Positions 1 to 6,810 of a stretch of 11,246 nucleotides of DNA are shown here, one piece after another. The notes beneath the pieces were generated by a model. That model searched no databases and was not told the origin of the DNA. It was given only the letters and a program-made list of their open reading frames with translations. The stretch is from assembly GCA_018623675.1 (NCBI GenBank), contig JAAZVJ010000016.1:1-11246 (forward strand), read 5' to 3'. How positions within the stretch are numbered: the first letter of the stretch is position 1; each line of letters begins with the position of its first letter. This stretch comes from Synechococcus sp. HW_metabat.54 (GTDB lineage Bacteria; Cyanobacteriota; Cyanobacteriia; PCC-6307; Cyanobiaceae). The translations under genes and the position numbers were made by a program.

Positions 1-99
1 ATGGAAGTGATGCACGAGCGCAACGCTCACAACTTCCCCCTCGACCTGGCTGCTGCCGAGTCCACTCCTGTGGCTCTGCAAGCTCCTGCCATCGGCTGA
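1..99 (+). CDS. psbA: Photosystem II D1 protein, C-terminal end (partial)
   Basis: This is the last 32 codons of psbA, open at the window's left edge. The peptide starts [11 protein letters not shown] and ends in VALQAPAIG, the standard D1 C-terminus. In D1 numbering it covers about residues 328-359. It includes His332, Glu333, Asp342 and the Ala344 carboxylate (codon 49-51), all ligands of the Mn4CaO5 cluster of the water-splitting site. The roughly 15 residues after Ala344 are the extension removed by the lumenal protease CtpA before the cluster assembles. D1 spans the thylakoid membrane and turns over quickly under light, and marine Synechococcus usually carries several psbA copies. The isoform (D1:1 or D1:2) cannot be told from this end. 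A strong terminator follows 40 bases after the stop, so psbA is probably the last gene of its transcript. Confidence 0.97.
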
Positions 100-138
100 G
101 GCTGAAGTCCAAACAACGGCTCAGCTCAGCTGAACCGG

Positions 139-166
139 AAAGCCCCCTCTTCGGAGGGGGCTTTTT
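139..166 (+). terminator. Intrinsic terminator of psbA
   Basis: A perfect hairpin has arms at 139-149 and 154-164 (core AGCCCCCTC / GAGGGGGCT) closing a UUCG tetraloop inside the very stable C(UUCG)G context. It is followed by a short T run ending at 166. It lies between the psbA stop (99) and the end of the convergent gap gene (196). On the minus strand the same stem is followed by only three Ts, so it may also work weakly for gap. Confidence 0.92.
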
Positions 167-195
167 GTTGGCTGCTTTTCAGGCTTGGCTGCTTG

Positions 196-1308
<1,113 letters not shown>

Positions 1309-1317
1309 TCAATCGGC

Positions 1318-1791
1318 ATGGATCACACCAACCCTGAGGCGATGTGCGCCATTTGCGCGTTGCATGGTGATGAAGAACGTCTGTCGAAGGACCTGATCTG
1401 GCGCGGTGATCGCTGGCTGTTGCGTCATCACCCCCGGCCGGCCCCTTTGGTGGGGTGGTGTGTCTTGGATTCCATCCGACACCTGGGGGGACCGTTGGAT
1501 TTCAACAACGAAGAGGCCGCCTCTTGGGGCGGGATGGTTCAGCGGGCCTCCCAACTGGTGAAGACACTCAGTGGCTGTGATCGGGTGTATGCCATCGCCT
1601 TTGGTGAGGGGGCTCGGCATTTGCATCTGCATTTGATCCCGCGCCACGGCAGTGATCAGCGCACGACGGCTTGGTCGGTGGCGGATCTCTATCGCCATGT
1701 GGAATCTGATCAGCAACCCCCGGCTTGTTCGGGTGAAGTTTCTGCGTTCGTAGAAGCTGCGCGCCGTGCTGTGGCTGACAGCTGGTTGTGA
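1318..1791 (+). CDS. HIT (histidine triad) family protein
   Basis: This 157-aa protein carries the histidine triad HLHLHLIPR at residues 101-109 (His101, His103, His105), the nucleotide-phosphate-binding and catalytic signature of the HIT superfamily. An N-terminal CAIC (Cys10, Cys13), together with His55 and a triad histidine, could bind zinc as in Hint-like members. HIT proteins hydrolyse or transfer nucleoside monophosphates (Hint, Fhit, GalT branches). The substrate here cannot be read from sequence, and a dinucleoside polyphosphate or AMP conjugate is only a family-level guess. The ATG at 1318 has no clear ribosome-binding site. A second in-frame ATG at 1342 would begin just before the CxxC. 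The gene diverges from gap across 117 bases and is followed by a perfect hairpin at 1898-1920. Confidence 0.88.
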   Translation: MDHTNPEAMCAICALHGDEERLSKDLIWRGDRWLLRHHPRPAPLVGWCVLDSIRHLGGPLDFNNEEAASWGGMVQRASQLVKTLSGCDRVYAIAFGEGARHLHLHLIPRHGSDQRTTAWSVADLYRHVESDQQPPACSGEVSAFVEAARRAVADSWL

Positions 1792-1897
1792 CGCTGCTGG
1801 TTGTGATGCTGTTGAGAGGAGCAGACCTCTGTTTTCCGCCTGACATTGCAAGCCAGAGCGCAATACAACGAAAGATTGCCACCTCAGCGTTTGTTGG

Positions 1898-1920
1898 CGC
1901 CATCAGGCAGGCTGATGGCG
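1898..1920 (+). other. Perfect 9-bp hairpin before a small membrane ORF
   Basis: CGCCATCAG (1898-1906) pairs perfectly with CTGATGGCG (1912-1920) around a 5-base loop. It lies 106 bases after the HIT stop. No T run follows, so it is not a standard intrinsic terminator. The upstream candidate ATG (1915-1917) of the next gene is inside the 3' arm and would be sequestered, while the next ATG (1939) is free. It could be a processing or attenuation structure, or chance. Confidence 0.55.
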
Positions 1921-1938
1921 TTCATCTCTTGGAATGCG

Positions 1939-2061
1939 ATGCCTCTGCTGTTTGCTTCTCAGACGGCTCCCGGTGGTCCTGCCGTGATTCTTCCGGCCCT
2001 GCTGATTGCTGGCATTCTTGTTGCTCTCTCCCAGGTCTTCGTGCCTAAAGGCGATCAGTAA
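1939..2061 (+). CDS. Small single-span membrane protein, unassigned
   Basis: This 40-aa ORF encodes a short polar N-terminus, a Gly/Pro turn (APGGPAV), one hydrophobic helix at about residues 14-34, and a charged end VPKGDQ. The design resembles low-molecular-mass subunits of thylakoid complexes, but it does not match the PsbX, PsbK, PsbM, PetM, PetN or PsaM sequences as I remember them, so I assign no function. The start at 1939 has GGA at 1931-1933, 5 bases upstream. An in-frame ATG at 1915 would give 48 aa, but it lies in the 3' arm of the hairpin at 1898-1920. The stop overlaps the end of the convergent kinase gene by 7 bases, which leaves no room for a separate terminator. It may be cotranscribed with the HIT gene. 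Low complexity of the hydrophobic core limits certainty. Confidence 0.6.
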   Translation: MPLLFASQTAPGGPAVILPALLIAGILVALSQVFVPKGDQ

Positions 2062-2870
2062 GGCCCAAGTCGTGTGACGCATTCAGCGCCACACGCAGCA
2101 CCAAGACGCACCGCCTCCATGGGTGACCAGCCGGCAGCGAGCCCGGCGGTCACCCCGGCGGCAAAACTGTCTCCGCAGCCATAGGACTCCAAAGCTGGAG
2201 CAGGTGCAGTCACAGCGTTGAATCTCCCCCCCGGGTACAAGGTGCCTCCCGCTTCCCCTTCGGTGGCAATGGTGAGTTGAGGCTGGGGATTCAGGCTTCC
2301 CTCTGGCAGCTGTTCGCTGGGGTCGAGGGCACTGCCGATCAAGGCATCAATCGACACCGCTGCCTTCTGAAGTACGGGCAGACGTAGTCGTGGGGTGACC
2401 GTGAGGACGCGGGCTCGACGCGCATGCTTGAGTCCCTCGGCGTCCACGGCCGAGACAAACACCCCATCACAGTCCGCCAGGCGCTCCCATGGCAAGGGAT
2501 CACTGGCTTCTGGGGTATGGCGATCACCGATCACGGTGATCGCGCGATCCCCTCCTGCGTCCACCAGGCTGATGCCTCTGCGGCTTGGACCTTGCCGCCA
2601 TGCCACGTAGGGGTCGACCCCTAACTCCCGCAGCCGTTCCACGCTGCGCTCGCCGATGGAATCCCTGCCGAGGGCTGTAAAAAAAGGAATGCGTTGGCCA
2701 GTCAGGCGGGCCAATTGCACCGCGACGACCGCACCAGCCCCTGCCGGTTCTTCGAGGTCACGCAGCGACCGGCTGATCAGGCCCGGCTGCGGCAGGGCAT
2801 CCACCTGGAGAAAGGTGACCCATTCCTGGTGGCCCACAACGGCCAGCTTTAGATCAGAGAGGTTGCTCAA
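2055..2870 (-). CDS. PfkB-family (ribokinase-like) sugar kinase, divergent
   Basis: The 271-aa product has the ribokinase-fold layout: an N-terminal beta start (KLAVVGHQEWV), the glycine-rich segment PAGAGAVVAVQLARL at residues 42-56, and a C-terminal PfkB signature SYGCGDSFAAG at 229-239 with catalytic base Asp234. The family phosphorylates sugars, nucleosides or related alcohols with ATP in the cytosol. Two features are unusual. The substrate-site Asn of the GGxxxN motif is replaced in GAGAVVAV, and the common DTxGAGD reads ESYGCGD. At 271 aa it is shorter than typical ribokinase (about 305). Ribose is therefore an unlikely substrate, and I cannot name the real one. Translation starts with TTG (2868-2870), which overlaps the TGA of the upstream beta-repeat gene (2867-2869), so the two are probably translationally coupled. 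Confidence 0.85.
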   Translation of the reverse strand: MSNLSDLKLAVVGHQEWVTFLQVDALPQPGLISRSLRDLEEPAGAGAVVAVQLARLTGQRIPFFTALGRDSIGERSVERLRELGVDPYVAWRQGPSRRGISLVDAGGDRAITVIGDRHTPEASDPLPWERLADCDGVFVSAVDAEGLKHARRARVLTVTPRLRLPVLQKAAVSIDALIGSALDPSEQLPEGSLNPQPQLTIATEGEAGGTLYPGGRFNAVTAPAPALESYGCGDSFAAGVTAGLAAGWSPMEAVRLGAACGAECVTRLGPY

Positions 2871-3367
2871 GGAATAGGAAGCAGCGACTTGGCTGCATCT
2901 CGGATCTGCACCTGCACCTCACCACCGATCTCGTTGACCTTCACGGAACCGTTCACGTGGAGTGGCGCATCGTCTTTGCTGGAAACGATTAAGGGGGCAC
3001 CGTTCTCTCCTTGCACGGAAACCGGTGCCTTCACGGCCTCAACCGCCACTCCGCCCTTCACGTCCACGCTTCCTTTCACAGGAAGCGTTTTTGCCGCAGC
3101 AATGCGCAGGGTGTCGGCGCCTTTGATGTGGAGTGGCTGTTGCGACGTGTTGATTGTCAGCTCCCCCACAAGTTTTACGGGAAGGGGTTGATCGAGAGGA
3201 AGCGCAATGGGAATGGGTTGTTTGAGGATTTGGATTGCTGCAACCGCGAGAGCCCAAGCCGTTAGGGCGAATGCGGCCGGCCAACGACAGGCAAAGGCCA
3301 AACGAAACCAATGAGGAGGTTCAGGCATCAATCCCCGTTCGGCCTCCTGCATTGGGTTATCGAGCAT
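2867..3367 (-). CDS. Membrane-anchored protein with repeated beta motifs, unassigned
   Basis: I do not recognise the family. The 166-aa product has one hydrophobic segment at about residues 29-47, preceded by an Arg-containing stretch, so it is probably anchored with the C-terminal part outside the cytoplasm. After it come alternating hydrophobic and polar short strands with a degenerate repeat of type P-L-x-V-x-G: PLHIKGADTL (78-87), LPVKGSVDVKG (95-105), PVSVQGENG (115-123) and PLHVNGSVKV (135-144). This predicts a regular beta structure, perhaps a solenoid or stacked sheet. Met14 follows GGGGA closely and could be the true start, as the ATG at 3367 has no visible ribosome-binding site; Met6 is also possible. 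Its stop overlaps the TTG start of the PfkB-like kinase, so the two are likely coupled. Confidence 0.72.
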   Translation of the reverse strand: MLDNPMQEAERGLMPEPPHWFRLAFACRWPAAFALTAWALAVAAIQILKQPIPIALPLDQPLPVKLVGELTINTSQQPLHIKGADTLRIAAAKTLPVKGSVDVKGGVAVEAVKAPVSVQGENGAPLIVSSKDDAPLHVNGSVKVNEIGGEVQVQIRDAAKSLLPIP

Positions 3368-3445
3368 TGTTTGTGCTCAGGTTTTATCAGCTGAAGCCTG
3401 GGCTTTCACTGTCTTGGCATCGACCGTGATGGACCAAGCCCGCGC

Positions 3446-3715
3446 TTAGAGCTCGTATTCCTCTTCAAAGGTGGCCAAGAGACCTTTGTAGAGGGCAAGC
3501 GTTGCTTCGGTCTGATCCGTAAATCCTTCGATTTTGTAGAGCTCATTGAGCTCCTTTGCAGCCAGGTGGATCTGGGCGAAGGCCTCGGCGTACTCGTTTT
3601 GGATGTCTTCTTCGGTGATGTCTCGGATCATCGCCGAGATGAACTCCACCTTTTTCTGGGCTGCGGCGATGTCCGCCTCCATCTCTTTGTTCAGCTTGCG
3701 CCGCTTGCGGGCCAT
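3446..3715 (-). CDS. Small helical protein, unassigned
   Basis: This 89-aa protein opens with a basic stretch (MARKRRKLNK), continues with charged amphipathic helices including KKVEFISAMIRDITEEDI, and closes in an acidic tail FEEEYEL. It has no membrane segment, cysteine or recognisable catalytic motif. It is probably a soluble, all-helical protein, perhaps an adaptor or small cyanobacteria-specific factor. The ATG at 3713-3715 is preferred because the basic start follows directly. An in-frame GTG at 3737-3739 would add eight residues. The gene lies 68 bases downstream of hli on the same strand and may share its transcript. A hydrophilic composition, a TAA stop and no overlap with other genes make it likely to be real, but the function is unknown. 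Confidence 0.75.
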   Translation of the reverse strand: MARKRRKLNKEMEADIAAAQKKVEFISAMIRDITEEDIQNEYAEAFAQIHLAAKELNELYKIEGFTDQTEATLALYKGLLATFEEEYEL

Positions 3716-3783
3716 CCCTTGTTTGACGGGGCCAGTCACCCTAGGCCGGCCCGGACAGCTGATTGGGTGATACCGAAACCTGC

Positions 3784-4020
3784 TCAGAAGCAGAAAGGAA
3801 GCATCTTGGTGCTGCAGGCGGCATAGCCGTCAACAAGCGGACCAAGACCGATTTGATGGATGATCCCTTGGCCGGTGAGGGCCTCGGTCAGTACGCCGAT
3901 CACAAAGCCGAGCATGGCGGCGCGGCCGTTGAACCGCTCCACCTGCGCTAGTTGCTCAGTGTGGATGGAATGGGCTGCACTGTCTTGGAACCACTTCTCG
4001 TTGGCTTGCTGATTTGCCAT
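3784..4020 (-). CDS. hli: High-light-inducible chlorophyll-binding protein (Hli)
   Basis: This 78-aa protein has the chlorophyll a/b-binding one-helix signature ERFNGRAAMLGF at residues 28-39, within a thylakoid-spanning helix at about 34-52, followed by GQGIIHQIGLG. Glu28, Asn31 and Arg33 are the residues that ligate chlorophyll and pair helices in this family. Hli proteins bind chlorophyll and carotenoid, usually as dimers, and protect photosystem II assembly under excess light. After the conserved core the chain continues with about 18 residues ending CSTKMLPFCF. These include two cysteines, which is longer than the minimal Hli ending as I recall it. The ATG at 4020 has GAGG 5 bases upstream. 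A -10-like TACAAT lies at 4046-4051 on the minus strand, so the gene may have its own promoter despite lying 73 bases downstream of thiD. Confidence 0.93.
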   Translation of the reverse strand: MANQQANEKWFQDSAAHSIHTEQLAQVERFNGRAAMLGFVIGVLTEALTGQGIIHQIGLGPLVDGYAACSTKMLPFCF

Positions 4021-4045
4021 CGCAACCTCGTCGTGAATGCAAATA

Positions 4046-4051
4046 ATTGTA
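4046..4051 (-). promoter_or_regulatory. Possible -10 element for hli
   Basis: Minus-strand TACAAT lies 25 bases upstream of the hli ATG within the 73-base gap after thiD. There is no good -35 hexamer at 16-18 bases spacing. That fits a stress-regulated or activator-dependent promoter, or chance. Confidence 0.35.
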
Positions 4052-4093
4052 ACGGAGGTTTGACGGATATCTCTTTGCCTGAAGCTGCTTCTC

Positions 4094-4915
4094 TTATTCC
4101 TGCGTCTTCCAGTGGCAAATCGGCCCTTGGCCGTGGCCAATCGCCAGAGCGTTGCGAAGGCCCTGTTTGACATAGGCCCGTCCTGCGTCAATGGCCGTGG
4201 CCAAGGGCCGCGATTGAGCGAGTCCGGCGGTGATGGCTGCAGAAAGGCTGCAGCCAGTGCCGTGGCTGTGGGGGGTATTGATCCATTCGCCCTGGAGCCA
4301 GTGCGCTTCTCCGTCAAAGAGGAGATCTCGGCCACCCTGCGCCTGCTTGCCGCCGCTTTTCAGAAGCACTGCTCTTGCTCCTTGCGCATGGATCTCTGCT
4401 GCTGCTCGCTCGGCGCTGGCGTCGTCGCTGATGATCTGGCCGCTCAGCAGCTGTGCCTCGTGGCGATTTGGGGTCAGGAGGGTGGCCAGCGGCAGTAACT
4501 CGCGGCGGATCGCAGCGACTGCATCCGGCTCCAGAAGAACGGCACCTGTGCGACTCACCATGACGGGGTCGATCACGACCGGGATCTGCCAGTCCTTCAG
4601 CTGCTTGGCTGTGGTTTGAATGAGCTCGTGGTTGAGGAGCATGCCCGTTTTCACGGCCTTCACCTGCAGGTCGTTCCGCACGGTTTCGATCTGGGCCTGA
4701 AGGCCTTCTGCTGGAAGTGGGTCGACGCGTGTGACGCCCAGGGTGTTCTGCGCGGTGACACAGGTGATCGCTGAGCAGCCGTGCACTTCAAAGGCCATAA
4801 AAGTGAGCAGGTCGGCTTGGATGCCGGCGCCGCCCCCTGAATCGCTTCCGCCGATGGTCAGTGCAATCGGAGGGGTGAGGTGCTCCGAATTGGTGGCAAT
4901 GGTGGCTTCGGTCAT
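4094..4915 (-). CDS. thiD: Hydroxymethylpyrimidine (phosphate) kinase
   Basis: This 273-aa ribokinase-fold enzyme phosphorylates 4-amino-5-hydroxymethyl-2-methylpyrimidine (phosphate) to the diphosphate that feeds thiamine synthesis in the cytosol. The substrate loop [13 protein letters not shown] is at residues 23-35, a KTGML segment at 89-93, [10 protein letters not shown] at 115-124, and the anion-hole motif HGTGC at 218-222. All of these are hallmarks of ThiD. The length is normal for a single-domain ThiD, with no fused ThiE domain. The ATG at 4913-4915 shares one base with the nth stop (TGATG), so translation is probably coupled to nth. An in-frame ATG 54 bases further upstream lies inside nth and is unlikely to be used. 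Confidence 0.95.
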   Translation of the reverse strand: MTEATIATNSEHLTPPIALTIGGSDSGGGAGIQADLLTFMAFEVHGCSAITCVTAQNTLGVTRVDPLPAEGLQAQIETVRNDLQVKAVKTGMLLNHELIQTTAKQLKDWQIPVVIDPVMVSRTGAVLLEPDAVAAIRRELLPLATLLTPNRHEAQLLSGQIISDDASAERAAAEIHAQGARAVLLKSGGKQAQGGRDLLFDGEAHWLQGEWINTPHSHGTGCSLSAAITAGLAQSRPLATAIDAGRAYVKQGLRNALAIGHGQGPICHWKTQE

Positions 4916-5568
4916 CAGGGTTTGCGCCAAGTGACAGGTTTTCGGCGATTCGGGTAGAGCTCGGTGCAAAGCGGGCAGACCGTGCCATCGCAGCCACGGG
5001 CGCTGCAGTATTCCCTGCCGTAAAAAATGATCTGGAGGTGCAGTTTGTTCCAGGCTTCCTCTGGGAAGAGCGCTTTGAGGTCTCGCTCGGTGCGCTGCAC
5101 GCTCTCCCCTGAGCTCAATCCCCAGCGTTGTGCCAAGCGGTGGATGTGGGTGTCCACAGGAAATGCTGGAACGCCGAAGGCCTGGGCCATCACCACGCTG
5201 GCGGTTTTGTGACCCACCCCAGGTAGGGCCTCCAATTCCTCGAAGCTTGCTGGAACTTCCCCGTCGTAGGCGGTGGTGAGGATCTGGGAGAGTTTTTTGA
5301 CGTTGCGGGCCTTGGTTTTGGCCAGCCCCAGCTGGCGAATGTGCTGAAGGATTTCCTCCTCTTCCAGCTTGGCCATGGCTTCCGGAGTGGGGCCCGCCGC
5401 GAAGAGGGCTGGGGTGACCTCGTTCACTTTTTTATCGGTGCACTGGGCGCTCAGCAGTACGGCAATCAGCAGCGTGAAGGGGTCGCTGTGATCCAGGGGG
5501 ATGGGGGTTTCTGGGTAGGTCTCGTTCAGGCGCTCAAGAATGCGTTCGGCGCGCTCGCGTTTCTTCAA
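4915..5568 (-). CDS. nth: Endonuclease III (base-excision repair glycosylase/AP lyase)
   Basis: This 217-aa DNA glycosylase/AP lyase removes oxidised pyrimidines. The helix-hairpin-helix LPGVGHKTA (residues 115-123) contains the catalytic Lys121, and VDTHIHR (138-144) holds the catalytic Asp139. The segment [10 protein letters not shown] (40-49) is also typical. A C-terminal cysteine cluster is present, but with an unusual pattern: Cys188, Cys193, Cys198 and Cys201 (C-x4-C-x4-C-x2-C) instead of the E. coli C-x6-C-x2-C-x5-C of the [4Fe-4S] site. Translation starts with TTG at 5566-5568; no in-frame ATG or GTG lies nearby upstream. The stop overlaps thiD by one base. The Cys layout and overall style differ from the cyanobacterial Nth I would expect, so a separate lineage or transfer is possible. 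Confidence 0.95.
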   Translation of the reverse strand: MKKRERAERILERLNETYPETPIPLDHSDPFTLLIAVLLSAQCTDKKVNEVTPALFAAGPTPEAMAKLEEEEILQHIRQLGLAKTKARNVKKLSQILTTAYDGEVPASFEELEALPGVGHKTASVVMAQAFGVPAFPVDTHIHRLAQRWGLSSGESVQRTERDLKALFPEEAWNKLHLQIIFYGREYCSARGCDGTVCPLCTELYPNRRKPVTWRKP

Positions 5569-5713
5569 GGCTGGCTGGCGCCTCAGGCGACCGAAAGCTA
5601 GCCGCAGAACACAGAGGGTTGATTCGTAGCAATTGATACCGTTTTAAAGTTCCGTTAAGGAAATTAGGTGTCTGTCCGTTGGAGTGCGCCCGTAATTCCA
5701 GAGTGATGCTCCT

Positions 5714-5717
5714 GGAG
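5714..5717 (+). promoter_or_regulatory. Ribosome-binding site of the 58-aa ORF
   Basis: GGAG ends 7 bases before the ATG at 5725. This is near-ideal spacing and supports translation of a short ORF that could otherwise be missed. The 145 bases upstream, back to the nth start, are AT-richer and hold no gene I can support. Confidence 0.65.
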
Positions 5718-5724
5718 CGGACCC

Positions 5725-5901
5725 ATGACAAAAGCCGGCACTCCCCGACGCGGAACCAGCCTCAAGTGGGAATCAAACGGAGAGTTGGCAGGCGCTGATC
5801 TTCGGCACATCCTGCAGCGATTGCAGGATGCGGATCCCCAGGCTCAAGGCTTGAACAGTTGTGATCTCGCCAGCCATTCAGAAACGCAGCCATCCGCTTG
5901 A
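5725..5901 (+). CDS. Small soluble protein, unassigned
   Basis: This 58-aa ORF starts MTKAGTPRRG, has a short predicted helix around DLRHILQRLQDAD (residues 25-37), and ends ETQPSA. It has no membrane segment, signal peptide or known motif; one Cys (46) is isolated. Support comes from the GGAG site 7 bases upstream, from its position in an otherwise empty 402-base gap between nth and the next gene, and from the lack of any overlapping better ORF. The basic start followed by one amphipathic helix could fit a small regulatory or nucleic-acid-associated protein, but that is speculation. An inverted repeat (5888-5895 and 5916-5923) straddles its stop codon. Confidence 0.6.
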   Translation: MTKAGTPRRGTSLKWESNGELAGADLRHILQRLQDADPQAQGLNSCDLASHSETQPSA

Positions 5902-5923
5902 TCGATGGGTTTGGGGGATGGCT
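5888..5923 (+). repeat. Inverted repeat around the stop of the 58-aa ORF
   Basis: AGCCATCC (5888-5895) and GGATGGCT (5916-5923) are perfect complements separated by 20 bases. The stop codon lies in the loop and no T run follows. This makes a poor intrinsic terminator; it may be an RNA stability element or chance. The remaining bases to 5970 show nothing else. Confidence 0.35.
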
Positions 5924-5970
5924 TAGCCGCGACTGATTGCGCCTAGCCTCTTGCCATTGCGTCGACGCCG

Positions 5971-6183
5971 ATGAACCCTGTGGTGCGTGGAGTCCTTTAT
6001 GTCTCCGTATGGGTTGTGCTCTGGGGCACGGTGGCGTCCTTGATCGACTGGGTGTTGCTCACCGGTGAGGTCTACGGCACAGGTTCCTTGGGTCAGGCGT
6101 TCACCTTCATTGCCTATGGCGCTGCTTCTGCAGTGTTGGCCGTGAGGCTCTCCGGTCGTTTCCTGAACCAGGATCAGGAGTAA
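5971..6183 (+). CDS. Two-span small membrane protein, unassigned
   Basis: The 70-aa product has two hydrophobic helices, at about residues 7-30 and 41-60, joined by a short loop TGEVYGTG. It ends with a hydrophilic tail RFLNQDQE, so it is an integral membrane hairpin. I recognise no family and no catalytic residue. The start ATG at 5971 has no clear ribosome-binding site, but its first residues lead straight into helix one. The gene is 69 bases downstream of the 58-aa ORF and converges on the rhomboid gene 30 bases away, with no terminator visible between them. Codon use looks like that of the neighbouring genes. Confidence 0.75.
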   Translation: MNPVVRGVLYVSVWVVLWGTVASLIDWVLLTGEVYGTGSLGQAFTFIAYGAASAVLAVRLSGRFLNQDQE

Positions 6184-6213
6184 TCCCTGGGCTGGGTTGC
6201 GTCCTCTGACGCT

Positions 6214-6810
6214 TCAGCTCGGCTCCGGGTTGCGGGCGCAGCCAAGGGCAGCCAATACACCGCCGATAAAGCCGCTGAAATGTCCAATCCAGCTCACTCC
6301 AGGGGGCGTGGCCCAGGGGAGTAATCCCACCAGCGAACTGCCGTAAAGGCTGATCACCAACACGGTCAGCAGCAGGCTGATCAGGCGACGTTCAATGAGT
6401 CCGATCAGCACCAAGTAGCCGAGGAGCCCGTAGACCACGCCGGAGAGCCCATGGCTGCCGACAGGCCAGAACAACCAGATGGGAATCTCCATCAGGATCA
6501 CTCCTGCCCAGACCCATAGATAGGCCCTTAACCCTTGGCTGATCACCAGATAGCTGAGGGGCAGAAAAATCAGTGTGTTGGTCAGAAGATGGCCAATCCC
6601 TCCATGGCTGAAGGGTGCCGTGAGCAGCGTCCACCACGGACTACCCGGTGCCAAGGGCAGGTTCCAGCGTCCAGCGAAGAGTGCAGCATCGATCAGTTCC
6701 TGAAGCCATGCGATACCGACCAACACCAGGGGAAGCACGATCGACCATGGCGCGGACTGACTCTTGCCGGTTGTGGGTGAGCTCAGGGGTTGAGGTCGCA
6801 CGCGTTCCAT
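6214..6810 (-). CDS. Rhomboid-family intramembrane serine protease
   Basis: This 198-aa polytopic membrane protein carries the rhomboid signature. His69 and His74 with Asn78 (SHGGIGHLLTN) form the oxyanion and helix-2 motif. The catalytic Ser123 sits in GLSG, and the catalytic His177 in GHFSGFIGG. Spacings match E. coli GlpG closely (H145/H150/N154, S201, H254), so the protease is probably active. It cleaves transmembrane segments inside the membrane; the substrate is unknown. About six membrane helices are visible, with a short cytoplasmic N-terminus and no GlpG-like cytosolic domain. The ATG at 6808-6810 lies 28 bases inside the end of the upstream PPOX-like gene, which suggests coupled translation. 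A GTG three codons later (overlap 19 bases) is an alternative start. Confidence 0.93.
   Translation of the reverse strand: MERVRPQPLSSPTTGKSQSAPWSIVLPLVLVGIAWLQELIDAALFAGRWNLPLAPGSPWWTLLTAPFSHGGIGHLLTNTLIFLPLSYLVISQGLRAYLWVWAGVILMEIPIWLFWPVGSHGLSGVVYGLLGYLVLIGLIERRLISLLLTVLVISLYGSSLVGLLPWATPPGVSWIGHFSGFIGGVLAALGCARNPEPS

Noticed and set aside
3400..3441. Long-range stem GGGCTT / AAGCCC between the 89-aa gene and the beta-repeat gene
   Set aside because: Six base pairs around a 30-base loop with no T run; too weak to call a terminator.
4121..4210. 13-bp direct repeat (4128-4140 and 4192-4204) and 10-bp inverted repeat inside the end of thiD
   Set aside because: It lies within conserved coding sequence and is explained by Gly/Ala-rich codons in a GC-rich gene; no mobile-element feature is associated.
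4235..4255. 8-bp hairpin near the HGTGC codons of thiD
   Set aside because: Entirely coding, built from Ala/Ser/Cys codons; no regulatory context.
4021..4335. N-terminal extension of hli to 183 aa
   Set aside because: The extra residues run antisense-like through the end of thiD and have no Hli features; the ATG at 4020 has a good ribosome-binding site.
5534..5731. 65-aa minus-strand frame upstream of nth
   Set aside because: It overlaps the nth start in another frame, has Arg/Ser-rich shadow composition, and no ribosome-binding site.
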